Shown piece by piece: positions 49,141 to 59,672 of a stretch of 64,000 nt of DNA (position 1 is its first letter; each line of letters opens with the position of its first letter). The stretch covers positions 18,333-82,332 of the forward strand of contig QKYT01000112.1 of assembly GCA_003550305.1 (NCBI GenBank), read 5' to 3'. The notes under the pieces were generated by a model. The model was not told the origin of the DNA and ran no database searches. It saw only the letters and a program-made list of their open reading frames with translations. The DNA is from Glomus cerebriforme (taxonomy: Eukaryota; Glomeromycota; Glomeromycetes; Glomerales; Glomeraceae). Made by a program: the position numbers and the translations under genes.

Positions 49141-51415
49141 TTTTTTTTAACTTCTCTTTTTGCGTAGTATAAAAAAGATGATTTATTTTTTCAGTGAACC
49201 GATGGTAAATTTCAGATTTTTGATTGGCTTAATGCATTTTCGGTTAATTTCAGCCAGTACTGCTATGTAATTTTAATGCTGATTTAATAGCTAATTATAA
49301 ATTGGATAAGATATTGTATCCCAAAATCTGGCAGAAATTATAGTATAGTGCTAGCCAAAATTTATCATAATTTACTGTGCTTTAAGTTCTGAATACATTT
49401 CTATTAAAATATGCTTACTTTATTCAAAGTCAAGATATAAACTTACAAAAAGAAAATTCAAATCCAAAGCTATAGTTAAAGTTAACTTAATAATTAGAGC
49501 TCTTGAATTTTCAGATTTGGATTAAATCAGATAACTCAAGTTGAATTATGAGTTAAATATATCAAAAATAAAATATCTTAGCATTTAGTAATTATAGAAT
49601 AATAGCTTATTGGATTTATTTTATCAAAATAAATTTAATGGTAGTTAAATCATTCAAATAGGAATAATATTTATATATTTATTGAAATAGATTACTTTGA
49701 TGTTTTATATAATATATATCTAAATATTTTTAAATTAATACAAAAAAATCTCAAAAATTAATATCTTAGTAACTAGTAATTTTAGAAAGATAAAATATAA
49801 TTTATTAGATTTATTTTAATAAGATGAATCTTATAGTAGTTTCATTTTAATAGAATTAGTATTTATAAAGATTTAATATCTTAAAGATTTTAATTAAAAA
49901 TTCAAATTGGAATAGATTAGATTAAAATATAATTCAATCCAAATTTTTGATTCAGATTAGATCAAATCATTTAAATATTTAAATTAATTTGATTTGATTA
50001 GTAGTAGTATTAGTAGTACTAAACTAAGGAGTTCTAGTACAAATACTTCATAATCTCTATTTTATCCAAAAGCCTATTTTCTGAGACAGATGTCATATGA
50101 CCTTCAATTCTCTCTAGAACCTATTTTCTGGTACAGATGCTTCATAATCTTAGGAGTCTATTTTCTAGAATAAAAATTTAGTCATACCTTTCAAAGTCTT
50201 ACCAAAAATACAGATGTACCTTAAAGTCTTACCAAAAATATAGGTATACTACTTAAAATCTTACTAAAAATACAGACATACCTCCAAAATTTTACTAAAA
50301 ATATAGATATATTTTCTAAAGTTTTACCAAAAAATGTAAGTATATTTCTGAAGTCTTACCAAAATTTCAAATCTAATTCTGCTACTTCACAAAGCCTTAA
50401 AATATAACCTGATATAATATTGGTTTATATAATAGTCTCTTATATAATCAGGATACTATCTATTAGCAGAACTAGTAGGTTATCATATTTATTACATGGA
50501 ATGTAAGATTTTACTTTCCAATGTAATTTACATTCATTAGGATGCATATAGTATCATTCACAAAGTTTATTAGAATTATATAAATATAGGCAGATATACT
50601 TTCTGAGCATTTTTATTAAGGGATGAATTAATTTTTTTTTTGAAGACAAGATAATATGAAATTTTTTATTTATTAGTATATATAGTTAGAATATTATAAA
50701 AAATTTTAAATCATAATCTACTCTCTATTTGGAAAAGCATTGCCCATCATACTTATGTAATATAAGTCTTTAGAGTGAAGACTGAAAACAGAGTAATACA
50801 AAAATTTGTAGAGTCGAGTTGACATCTTGAGTTTTGTATAGTTATATAAAATGATCTACTCAAGATCATTTAGTTTTCTCATCATATAAGGTTAAAATAC
50901 CGATTAACAAGATTCGCGTTAAATACTTATTTTTCCAAAGTACTCTAAAAACAAGAACTTCTTAAATACAAACTATACTCTAATTCTTTCTCATATTCCA
51001 GTGCTAGTACCAATAAAAAGTCTTTCAACTAGTCCATTCAAATTTTCTCTCAAATGACATACCTTTTATCCAGTTCATCTAAATCTTCTTTTAACATAAT
51101 GGATCATTAAACTAGCATAAAACATTAATAAATTTATAGAAACTGGCTGCTAGTATCAATCTTCAAAATAAGGGATATCCTAATCTTTACACTTAGATTT
51201 TTAAACTAGTATAAAATATTTTAAATAGAATTATAGAAGCTGCCTACTAGTATCAACCTTCAGGAAGAAAGACTATTTAAAAAAACTAATACTAAAATAT
51301 ACAAGAAAAAAAAAATTACATTAAATATCTTTGTTCTTCTATCCTATCAGACCAGTTTCTAATAATGTTGCAGATGTTTTAGCTAAATCAAAATGACTAC
51401 TTATACTGTCTCATT
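49141..51415. other. Intergenic region with short tandem repeats
   Basis: No gene was found. At 50190-50370 there are about five imperfect units of 33-40 bp sharing AAGTCTTACCAAAAATACAG. Just before them, at 50040-50170, there are two to three copies of CCTATTTTCTGG/AGACAGATG-like sequence. A run of AATTTGATTTG-type words occurs at 49900-49998, resembling the subterminal blocks of the hAT elements. At 51355-51395 a fragment reads NNVADVLAK, which could be an RNase H relic. Confidence 0.5.
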
Positions 51416-51590
51416 TATAGATGTCATCTAAATCCCAAAATCAATTTGGGTATATAGTAAAATTCCAAATTATTTTTGGCATCCCAAATTATTTTGGCAC
51501 TTTACTTAATAAATTACATATAAACTAAATAAATTTATACATTTCAAATTATATTTATAACATTCCAAAATAATTTGGATGGTATCTATA
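51416..51590. mobile_element. 175-bp MITE with 8-bp target duplication
   Basis: The terminal inverted repeats read TATAGATGTCATCTAAAT on the left and, reverse-complemented on the right, TATAGATACCATCCAAAT. They are flanked by GTCTCATT (51408-51415) and GTCTCATC (51591-51598), 7 of 8 identical. Inside are inverted CCAAATTATTTTGG/CCAAAATAATTTGG words that can form a hairpin. No ORF is present. The 8-bp duplication suggests a hAT-type mover. Confidence 0.75.
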
Positions 51591-51769
51591 GTCTCATCCA
51601 CAACTCTTACTTAAAAACCTTTATCATTAATATATTCAGTAGTCAATTCTTTCATAAAGGTATGAATTAATTAATTAAACAAAAAAATTTTATAATGTAT
51701 TATATATTAATCAGTAGTATATTTAATTCAATGAGCAACTAAAATCAAAATACCCAAGCTTTATCAAGC

Positions 51770-52120
51770 AAGCTCACTTATCAGGAAATTGAAAAGGCTT
51801 TAATTAATATAGTTAAGGCAGGTCTCTATTACAAAAAACCAAAAAATGGCAAATTTATACAAAGCTATAAAGAATATATTAATAAATTTTAATAAGCTAA
51901 GGATCCTAAAGAGTATATAAAAAATTTAACTTTTAGAATATTTTCTAATAAAAATAAGTATAAGTCAATTATAAATGATTATAAAGATTACTTGATATGG
52001 AAGAGACTCAAAGATTCTTAATACTGTTATGAAACTATATCAATTATATTATGAATTAACTAAAAATAATTTCATAAAAAAAGAAGAATAAGTAAATAAT
52101 GAAGTAGATGACTTCCTTAA
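51770..52120 (+). pseudogene. Decayed ORF of a dispersed family (copy 2)
   Basis: It reads IEKALINIVKAGLYYKKPKN, YKEYINKF, DPKEYIKNLTFRIFSNKNKY and then INDYKDYLIWKR, with TAA stops and at least one shift. It is paralogous to 1975-2300 and preserves more of the frame. No domain was recognised. It lies next to a decayed integrase on the other strand, which supports a mobile-element origin. Confidence 0.5.
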
Positions 52121-52149
52121 CTTGTAAATACCTACTGAGATAGAAGTTC

Positions 52150-53090
52150 TGTATCATGTAATATAACCATAAGATTTTCCTTTATGAATAATTATTTAGT
52201 ATAAAACTGACTAATTTTTTTGTACTAAGGTCTCATATATATATATAATAAATAAAAGGAGACCAATTCATATTATCAGTATGACATTTATTATCCTCTA
52301 ATTCACCCAGTTCAAGTAAATATCTTACATGAGTACTATGAAATAATTTTTCTTTATTAACTTTATAGGTCTATTATGAAACTTAAAAGGTATAGCAATA
52401 ATTCATTTTTTTTTACATAACATCAGTAAGAAACATACTAAGCAAATGAGTCTTTAAATAATTAAGATTTTCAACAATTATAGGCAAATTTTTTACCTAA
52501 ACTTAAAACCTTTCAAACATATATACTAGGTTAAAAGCATCTTGTAACTAAAATAATTTTTCTTATAAAATTCAATTATATTTTTTAATAATATCAACAG
52601 AATATTTAGATTTGGCCTTTTGAAACTTAACATTATGAGTTTGTAATATTTTTTGCATTTATCCTTAAATTCAGATTCCTTATCAGTGATTAGCAATTTT
52701 GGTCATACAAGAGAATACTCAGAATTCTCATATATATTTATTAATACTTTTACTATAGTATTTAATGTTAATATATCTTGCCTATTCTTAATACTGATTG
52801 GTATAAAAGTTTTATATCTTGAAGTAACATCTACAACATTAAGGCAAAAAAAGTAAGTTATATACTTTATCTTATCATATAATATATAAAAAATATCTGC
52901 CTGATGTATCTTATTAGGAATAGTAATAGAACTAAAATTTGTATATAAAATTTACTTTGGACAAAACTTATGAATTTGATGTATAGCTTGTCTTTCAAGC
53001 CAATTTTGCACTTCAGATAAAGAAACATCATACTCACTATTTAGCAAGACTTTATGCAATTTTTTTACAATTTTCTAATAACCAGAAAGC
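52150..53090 (-). pseudogene. Decayed rve-type integrase
   Basis: The minus strand reads KKLHKVLLNSEYDVSLSEVQ, NWLERQAIHQIH, then QADIFYILYDKIKY and LNVVDVTSRYKTFIPIS, and further on VKNLPIIVENLN. The first block resembles the N-terminal zinc-binding/linker region, and ADIFYI supplies the first catalytic Asp of an integrase core. The second Asp appears changed to Asn (KIANH) and the Glu to Lys (IIKKYN), and several TAA/TAG stops are present. It could derive from a Polinton/Maverick-like or LTR-type element, and the type cannot be settled from this fragment. It is not functional. Confidence 0.6.
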
Positions 53091-53521
53091 TAGTAGTAAA
53101 TTTAACATAAAACTATAATCACATTCAGTTTTTGTGCTTCATCAGATTCTATCTGTATAATAGGAATAGAGGTTTGAGATGAGAGTAGAGAAAGTATATT
53201 TTAAATTATTAGATAGTAATATTGAGTTGCATAAACAGCTAATTCAAGAAGAGACAGCAAATATTTTTAAAGATAATAAAATTTATAAACTTTTAAAAAA
53301 GCTTAAGCAATGTAAGTGATATATTTCATTTTTTAAAAAAAATCTGGTTTCACATGAAGATGAAATAAAAGTGGCTAAAAGTTGAATATTAGTCTATTTC
53401 ACTTGAGCTTGAAAAATGCTATGATTATTTAAACTTAAAGAAAAAGATATTAGTTATTCAGAATAATAGAATTATTTAATTAGAAGATATGATTGAGAAG
53501 CTTAAAAATCAAATTCTTAAA

Positions 53522-54643
53522 TAGTATTCTGAAAAAAAACTGCTAATCTGAATTTGCAGATTTAATCCAAAACGGATTCAAATCAGTTTGCAAATTTAAG
53601 ATCTGTAGATCTGATTTGAATCAAATAAATCTGATCTGAATCTAATCTGATCAGATTAGATCATGGTACAAAAAAATTCAGATCAGATCTGATCAGATTC
53701 AGATATTAAATATGATAAAATAAAAAAAAAATTTTTTTTTTATTTTTATTTTTTTTTAGAAACTTTAAAGATGGAATCTGAATAACTAAATGAAAGTTTC
53801 TGAATGAACTAAAGGTAAGTTCCTTTTTTTTTTTACTTTATTTTTTTTTAGAAAAAGTAATTAATGTTCTCTTTTCTCTTTTTTTAGGAAATTAGACGAA
53901 TGGATGAAGCTGAATGAACGGAACTTGAATAAATAAATTAAGAGATTTAGTTCATTCATTTCTTTCATTTTTTTGCTTTCAGAAAACATAATTAATATTT
54001 CCCTTCTCTTTTTTTTAGGAAATTGGATGAATGGACAAAGTTGAATGACTGGAATCTTGGACGAATGTAAGTTCATTCTTTTTTTACTTTATTAATTATT
54101 AGGAAAAGTAATTAACATTTCTTTTTCTCTTTTTTTTTAGGAAATCAGATGAATGGATGAAGCTGAATAAATGAAACTCAAACGAATAAACTAAAAGGTT
54201 AGTTTATTCATTTCTTTCATTTTTTTTACTTTTAGGAAATATAATTAATATCTTTCTTCTCTTTTTTTAGGAAACTGAATGAACAGATAAAGCTAAATGA
54301 ACAGAACTTGAATGAATGAATTAAGAGGTTAGTTCGTTCATTTCTTTTTATTTTTTTATTTTCAGAAAATGTAATTAACATCTTTCTTTTCTTATTTTTA
54401 GGAAACTGAATAAATGAACGAAGCTGAATAAATGGAACTTGAATGAATGAATTAAGAAGTTAGTTCATTCATTTTTTTTTATTTTTTTACTTTTAGAAAA
54501 CATAATTAATATCTTCCTTCTCTTTTTTTTAGGAAATCAAATGAATAATTAGATTCAGATCAGTTCAGATCTGTTTTAGACCAGATTCAAATCAGACTAG
54601 ATTTAAATCAAATCTGATTTAAACCAATCTGTTCAGAATACTA
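53522..54643. mobile_element. Non-autonomous hAT-like element B (1122 bp)
   Basis: A perfect 8-bp target duplication, TTCTTAAA, flanks it (53514-53521 and 54644-54651). The ends are perfect 12-bp inverted repeats, TAGTATTCTGAA and TTCAGAATACTA. As in element A (28517-29447), the outer parts are rich in AGATC/TCAGATC and the middle consists of tandem units of about 130 bp. Six acceptor-like TTTTTTAG|GAAA boundaries lie at 53887, 54018, 54140, 54270, 54401 and 54532. No transposase is encoded. Confidence 0.9.
53760..54540 (+). repeat. Tandem 130-bp units built like exon plus intron
   Basis: Each unit has a segment of about 57 nt (GAAACTGAATGAACAGATAA...), preceded by a polypyrimidine tract and AG, and followed by GGTTAGTT or GTAAGTT and a T-rich spacer of about 73 nt. 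The 57-nt segment is a multiple of three. In frame 0 it reads ETGRTDEAERIELE in the best copy of element A, with stops elsewhere at CGA- or CAA-derived codons. One unit is 122 bp instead of 130-131. Confidence 0.75.
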
Positions 54644-54779
54644 TTCTTAAAATAATTGCAAAAAATTCATTTCACAATCAAAAGAAAAGGATATGACTCA
54701 ACCTAATGCAAATAATACGATTAATACCATTTTGGGTATTCATTAGACTATATCAACTAATCTGCAAAGTATTCATATA

Positions 54780-56091
54780 CAGTGCCCGGTAAAAAGTCAC
54801 TGGTCACGTGATTGTCGATCATTTATTTGTTTATTTTCAAAACCTGTTATATCGATCATTTTGTTATTAATTCGCCTCCAGTTTTTTGTCACGTATTGCT
54901 AAGACCTTTCTTATTCAAACATGTCTTTTAAAAGAAAAAAACTTTTTACTTTTGAATGTGTAGAAGTTGTTGGCATGTGGAAATGTGGAACAAGTGAGAG
55001 AAAGATTAGTGAAGCCTTAAACCACTCTCAAAGTACTATACATGATGTTATTTCTGCATACAAGAATTATAGATATGAAACTTTTCCTTCCAGAACTGGA
55101 AGACCACAAATAATGACTGAGAGAGATGGCCACCATTTGACAAGAATTCTCAAAGAAAATAGAAAAGCAAATATACAGAAATTACATGAAGAATTTGTCA
55201 ATTCTACTTTAACAAATGTTTGTGAAAAGACTTTAAAAAAATACCTTCATGAACAAGGTTTCTATGGTCGAGTTGGTATAAGAAAACCTTTTGTAAGTGA
55301 AAAAAATAAGCAAAAAAGACTTGCTTGGGCAAGAGAAAGAAAAGAGTGGGTAGATGAGTGGGAAAATATTATTTGGAGTGATGAGTCTAAGTTTGAGTTA
55401 TTTAGGGGAAATGGTAGAAGGTGGGTATGGAGGCGTCCTCATGAAAAATATGATGTGAAGTGCTTAATTCCTACAATGAAATCAGGTTAGCAAGAAGTAA
55501 TGGTGTGGGGATGCTTTACTAAGCATAATCTTGGACNATTAGTAAAATTAGAAGGGAGAGTTACAGCTGCAGTATATATTGATGTATTACAAAATTATTT
55601 ATTACCATTCATAGATGATTTAAATGACTAGGAAAATTATTTTTTTCAAGAAGATAATGCTCCTATACATACTGCAAGGATAGTTCAAAGTTGAAAAGAA
55701 GAAAATGAGGTTAATAGTATTCCATAGTCTGCACAGAGTTCAGATCTCAACCCAATAGAAAATTTATAGGATGAGTTGGAAAGGCAGGTACGTGCATACA
55801 CTTTATTGCCAAAAAATCGGGAAGATTTATAGAAAATACTTCAAGAGAAGTGGGCAAATATTGATGTTAATAAATACCAAAATCTTGTTGATAGTATGCC
55901 TCGTCGAGTTGCTGCTGTTATAAAAAGTAAAGGTCATCCAACAAAGTATTAATAAAAAGTTAAAGACTTTGCCATTCAAATAAAAAATTTTTTATTAAAT
56001 TTGGTGTTGTAGTGATTGAGTAATTTAAATTTAAAAATTCGCATTAAAATTGATTAGTGTCACGTGACCGGTGACTTGTTACTGGGCACTG
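54780..56091 (+). mobile_element. Complete Tc1/mariner element (1312 bp)
   Basis: Terminal inverted repeats of about 30 bp start CAGTGCCCGGTAAAAAGTCA on the left. The right end, reverse-complemented, starts CAGTGCCCAGTAACAAGTCA. Both continue with GGTCACGTGA. TA dinucleotides flank both ends (54778-54779 and 56092-56093), the expected target duplication. The element encodes one transposase in the same direction. Its length and layout are standard for Tc1. Confidence 0.95.
54921..55952 (+). pseudogene. Tc1-type DD34E transposase with six in-frame stops
   Basis: The frame runs without any shift from ATG 54921 to TAA 55952 (343 codons, the normal Tc1 length). It has an N-terminal HTH region (about 10-60, including ERKISEALNHSQSTIHDVIS) and a GRP box at 60-62. 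The catalytic residues are Asp154 (WSDESKFE), Asp245 (QEDNAP) and Glu280 (DLNPIE), with 34 residues between the last two. Stops are TAG at codons 190, 237, 269, 283 and 304, and TGA at 258. Each falls where the family normally has Gln or Trp, so each can come from one C-to-T or G-to-A change. One N lies at 55537. The element cannot make its own transposase without readthrough, but its ends may still be mobilised by a relative. Confidence 0.92.
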
Positions 56092-56300
56092 TATATATAG
56101 ATGTAAATAGAATACTAATTCATTTATATATAATTCATCTTTTTGATAATATAACAGATAACTTAGATAAAATTATTGCATATGTAAATACCATTCAATA
56201 AGAAATAGACTAATATTATATATTGATTGATAATAGGTGCAAAATTTTAGAAATGAGTTAAATAATGCTAAAAATTAAGTAATAATTTAAAATAATATAT

Positions 56301-57609
56301 GTAGATGTTAGTAATATATTGTATAGCCTAATTTAGTCAAACTAAACATATGCGCGGATTTAGTTCATTGTAATAAAAAATGTAATTCCGTTGTAAAATG
56401 TTTTTTATGTAATACCAAGTTGATCAGCATACACNGGTTTCATATCAGGTGAATTTGNAGATCAATTAAAAAAATTTTTTTTTTGGTCGTACTTTACACT
56501 AACAAAAATACTTATTGCAAAAAACTCGTCCCAACCCATCTGACATAGTTACAACCCATCCGACATANGTAGGTCATATTATAAGTTGCATAAATAGTTA
56601 TAGTTAATATTTTTATTTCATTTTTTAGCCGTCTTTTTTATTCTTTTTAGTTATTTTTTTTTAAAAAAAAACTTGGTTTAACTTCTTTTTTTTTCTTCTG
56701 TAGTTTCTTACTTACGTATATAATTTTGAATGTGAACAACTAAAGAAAGCTTAGATTTGATTTTTTATTACTTTTATTTTTATTTTCCTATTATTTCTCT
56801 TGTAGAGAGTTGTTTTGAACGAATTTTAATTAGGGTGGCTTAGCAATAACATGTGATCTGCACCAATGAATCAAATCCGCCGATATGATCAAGTAAATTA
56901 TTGTAAGAAAAATTTATTCTTCAACTACTAATAAAGAGTCAAGATTATCAATTGTGATAATCTTAGACAAATAAGAAAATATTAAAATATAATTATAATA
57001 GATTATTTAAGCAATATGAGAAATGAAAGGATAAAACTATATTTTTTTGTGAAATAGATTTTTTGAATTATGACTGATGTAATACAATGACATAATTTAA
57101 CATAATTCATATAGTTTATTGGTAAAAATTATGACCATCATAATTGATTTTGCCCATGATGAAATATTTTGATAATAGTTTTTTAATTTTGCTAGAAAGT
57201 ATAAATAAAATCTATGCTAAATAATGAAATAATTTTAATTTGCAATAACAAATATTTGTATTACAAAATAACTCTCTAAATATGATTATAATTTAAGATG
57301 TTATGCATATATTAGCACCTTTACTTTTCCAATTATTTAATTATAATAGATAAGAATTACCAGATGTATATTACCAAAAGCTTTAAAATATCAATGAGAT
57401 AGCTTATCCACTAGCTATAGCTAGTTTTAATACTGCTATAAGAACTAATATCATGAAAAATAAGATAATAAAAAGATTTATTCCTATGCTTATACAAAAT
57501 CTATATAATGTCAATACAAATATTATACTGAACTAAAGTTTCTGAACTGATTATAAGACAAATACTGGAATATAATAATAGGCATTAACTAAAAAGCTAT
57601 ATTCATCCT
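56301..57609. other. AT-rich region with ambiguous bases
   Basis: N positions occur at 56435, 56458 and 56568. The stretch 56600-56900 has long T runs. No gene or element ends were recognised. Confidence 0.5.
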
Positions 57610-58269
57610 TGTAAATGAAAGGTTTACAGAGGTTAATATTTTAGATAATTACAAAAAATGTATTAAGCCTCTTATTCAAGTTATGCAAGATGCTAATAGT
57701 ATATCTTACTTATACAATTATTTGCCTAATACTTTAAAAATGAAAGTTAGAATAGCTACGTCTGTTATGTTTAAGGCATTTTTCTCTGAGTTATGCAATA
57801 AGTGACATAAAATTAGAGGATGAAAAGCTCAAGTTCCAATAGTAATGCAATTACAAAGAAATATAGTATGAGAAAAATTTGCAGATATTGTAAGTTTGTG
57901 ACACATTTTAGTTATACTAGTGATATTATGAATCTTATAGTTTTGTATACTTTTTGTGAAAGTGATTTTATCAAAAAGTTAGATGATGATCAAATATAAT
58001 ATCTAAAAAAAAACTACTTTAGAATTAAACAGGTTAAAAAGATAAATACTATAAAATCAACCAAATCTTTCTCTAAATATCATTACTTAAAATACAATAA
58101 GGCAGATTATTTTAAGATCAAGTATATACAGGGTAAGTGTACCAAAAAAGTTAACTATACATATACGAATGATCCTAAAAATTCTGCTAATGAAGAGATA
58201 TTTAATGAGAAAATTAAGAAAGAATTATTCTCAGATGATAATGATAATGATGAGGATTCTGAACTTTAA
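57610..58269 (+). pseudogene. Decayed ORF, family not recognised
   Basis: The plus strand reads KKCIKPLIQVMQDANSISYL, YNYLPNTLKMKVRIATSVMF and KAFFSELCNK, then TGA and TAG stops. After a shift it continues KADYFKIKYIQGKCTKKVNY and ends with an acidic tail, DDNDNDEDSEL, before TAA at 58269. The coding character is clear but broken in at least four places. The acidic end followed by a stop suggests the true C-terminus. It probably belongs to a repeated family of mobile origin, an inference from its neighbours. Confidence 0.45.
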
Positions 58270-59290
58270 AATTGCTTTAGTATTAAAAAAAAAATTCATT
58301 AACATAGGATTTTTGTAAAAACTAGAGGAAAGAAATTTCTTATTTTTAAGTCTAATTTTTTTACTTCTATGAAGCACCCTAAAAAAGATATATTTAATAA
58401 AATCTTTCTAAGTTATTAGTAATATCATTAGTTATACAATGCTCTAAAGAGATTCTTATACCAATTACCTTACATTTTAATTAATCATATGCAAACTTGA
58501 AGGATCCATTTCTGAATCATTTTGCTGCTAACTATTCAGTTAAGACTAGAGATAATATTTGAAAGACTTTTACTATTATTTATAAGAATATATTGCATCC
58601 TCTATTTCAAGTAACTAATACTTTTAAAATACAATCTGAATTTTTATCTTCATCTATGTACATCCTAGCTAATCCAAGATCTACAAGGAGTACAATAACT
58701 AGCAAAAAAAAAGACTTTAAATTATTCAATTAGAGTTTACTAATAAAAAAACCAATACTGATCCAAATTTTGAAAAATTAACTTTTTGTAATTAAATAAT
58801 CTGAATGATATAGCAATAATTTTATGCAGAATTAAAGAAGCATAAATACTATATATTATGAATGATACAGAATCTGATTTCTCTCAGTCATTTCTAAGAA
58901 CATAACTAAGCATCTTAATTTCAAAATAATTTAGTTAAATTATCATATAATAAATAATATAACAGAAATTAACTAAGTTAATATTTAAAAAGTTATAAAA
59001 ATACTTTTAGATTATATAATTAGATTATAATATTACCAATAGACTATAATATTTTTAGTAAACTATAATGTTTTAAGTAGCAGTAAGTTGCCAGTAATTC
59101 TTTAAACTAATTAGTTTAAAAAATTAACAGTAATTATTTTAAAAGTCTTTTACATCATATTTTTTTTTACTTATTAATAATACTTACAAACTTACTATAT
59201 ATAAAGAAAGTATTATTAATTAAAAATTGATTAATTTAAATCAAATGAAAATGATAGTTTGCAATTTTTTATTATATATCTAAGAATAAT

Positions 59291-59672
59291 CAACATAAAA
59301 TTTAAGGAGTTAAGATTCACATTATTTTAATATCTGTTAATAATAATGAACCATATATAAATATTAAATATTACTTATTTAAACATTCAGATTTAGCTGA
59401 TAATAACTTTTATTTACAATTTAATTTATCTTGATTAGAAAATGGAATTTAATATAGAACAACTTATATGAAAAAAATAGATTGAATATAATTGGATATA
59501 GATATGAAACTTAAATTAATATTTATATTAAATTACTTTTTAATTATTTTGAATGTAAACTGCTATTCAAGTATTATAAGATGAAGAAGTTTCTAAATAA
59601 GCAATTATGCAACTTACTGGTCATAAAAGTATTCAAGGAGAGTGAGCTTATAAAACAATCAATAAAGAATAA
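59291..59672 (+). pseudogene. Decayed tyrosine recombinase (C-terminal fragment)
   Basis: A broken frame reads QHKI, GVKIHIILISVNNNEPYINI, KHSDLADNNFYLQFNLS, and after a shift DEEVSK, AIMQLTGHKSIQGE, AYKTINKE. The TGHKS...AYK segment matches the His-x-x-Arg/Lys...Tyr end of tyrosine recombinases, with the nucleophilic Tyr in AYK. Crypton-like and other YR elements with this ending are known in this fungal group. Several TAA/TGA stops are present. The catalytic domain start is not recognisable. Confidence 0.5.

Larger units (their letters stand above)
53180..56300 (+). pseudogene. Decayed coiled-coil ORF split by two transposons
   Basis: A decayed reading frame starts near an ATG at 53180 (VEKVYFKLLDSNIELHKQLI) and continues to IEKLKNQILK at 53520. 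It is then interrupted by the hAT-like element (53522-54643), resumes at 54652 (including NNTINTILGIH and ISTNLQSIHI up to 54779), is interrupted again by the Tc1 element (54780-56091), and resumes as IDVNRILIHLYIIHLFDNIT up to about 56200. Removing the Tc1 element with one TA joins the frame exactly. The frame also has stops of its own, so it was probably already decaying. The family was not recognised; it has a helical coiled-coil character. Confidence 0.5.

Noticed and set aside
52653..52856. 67-aa plus-strand frame
   Set aside because: It is the shadow of the decayed integrase on the minus strand, which shows recognisable motifs.
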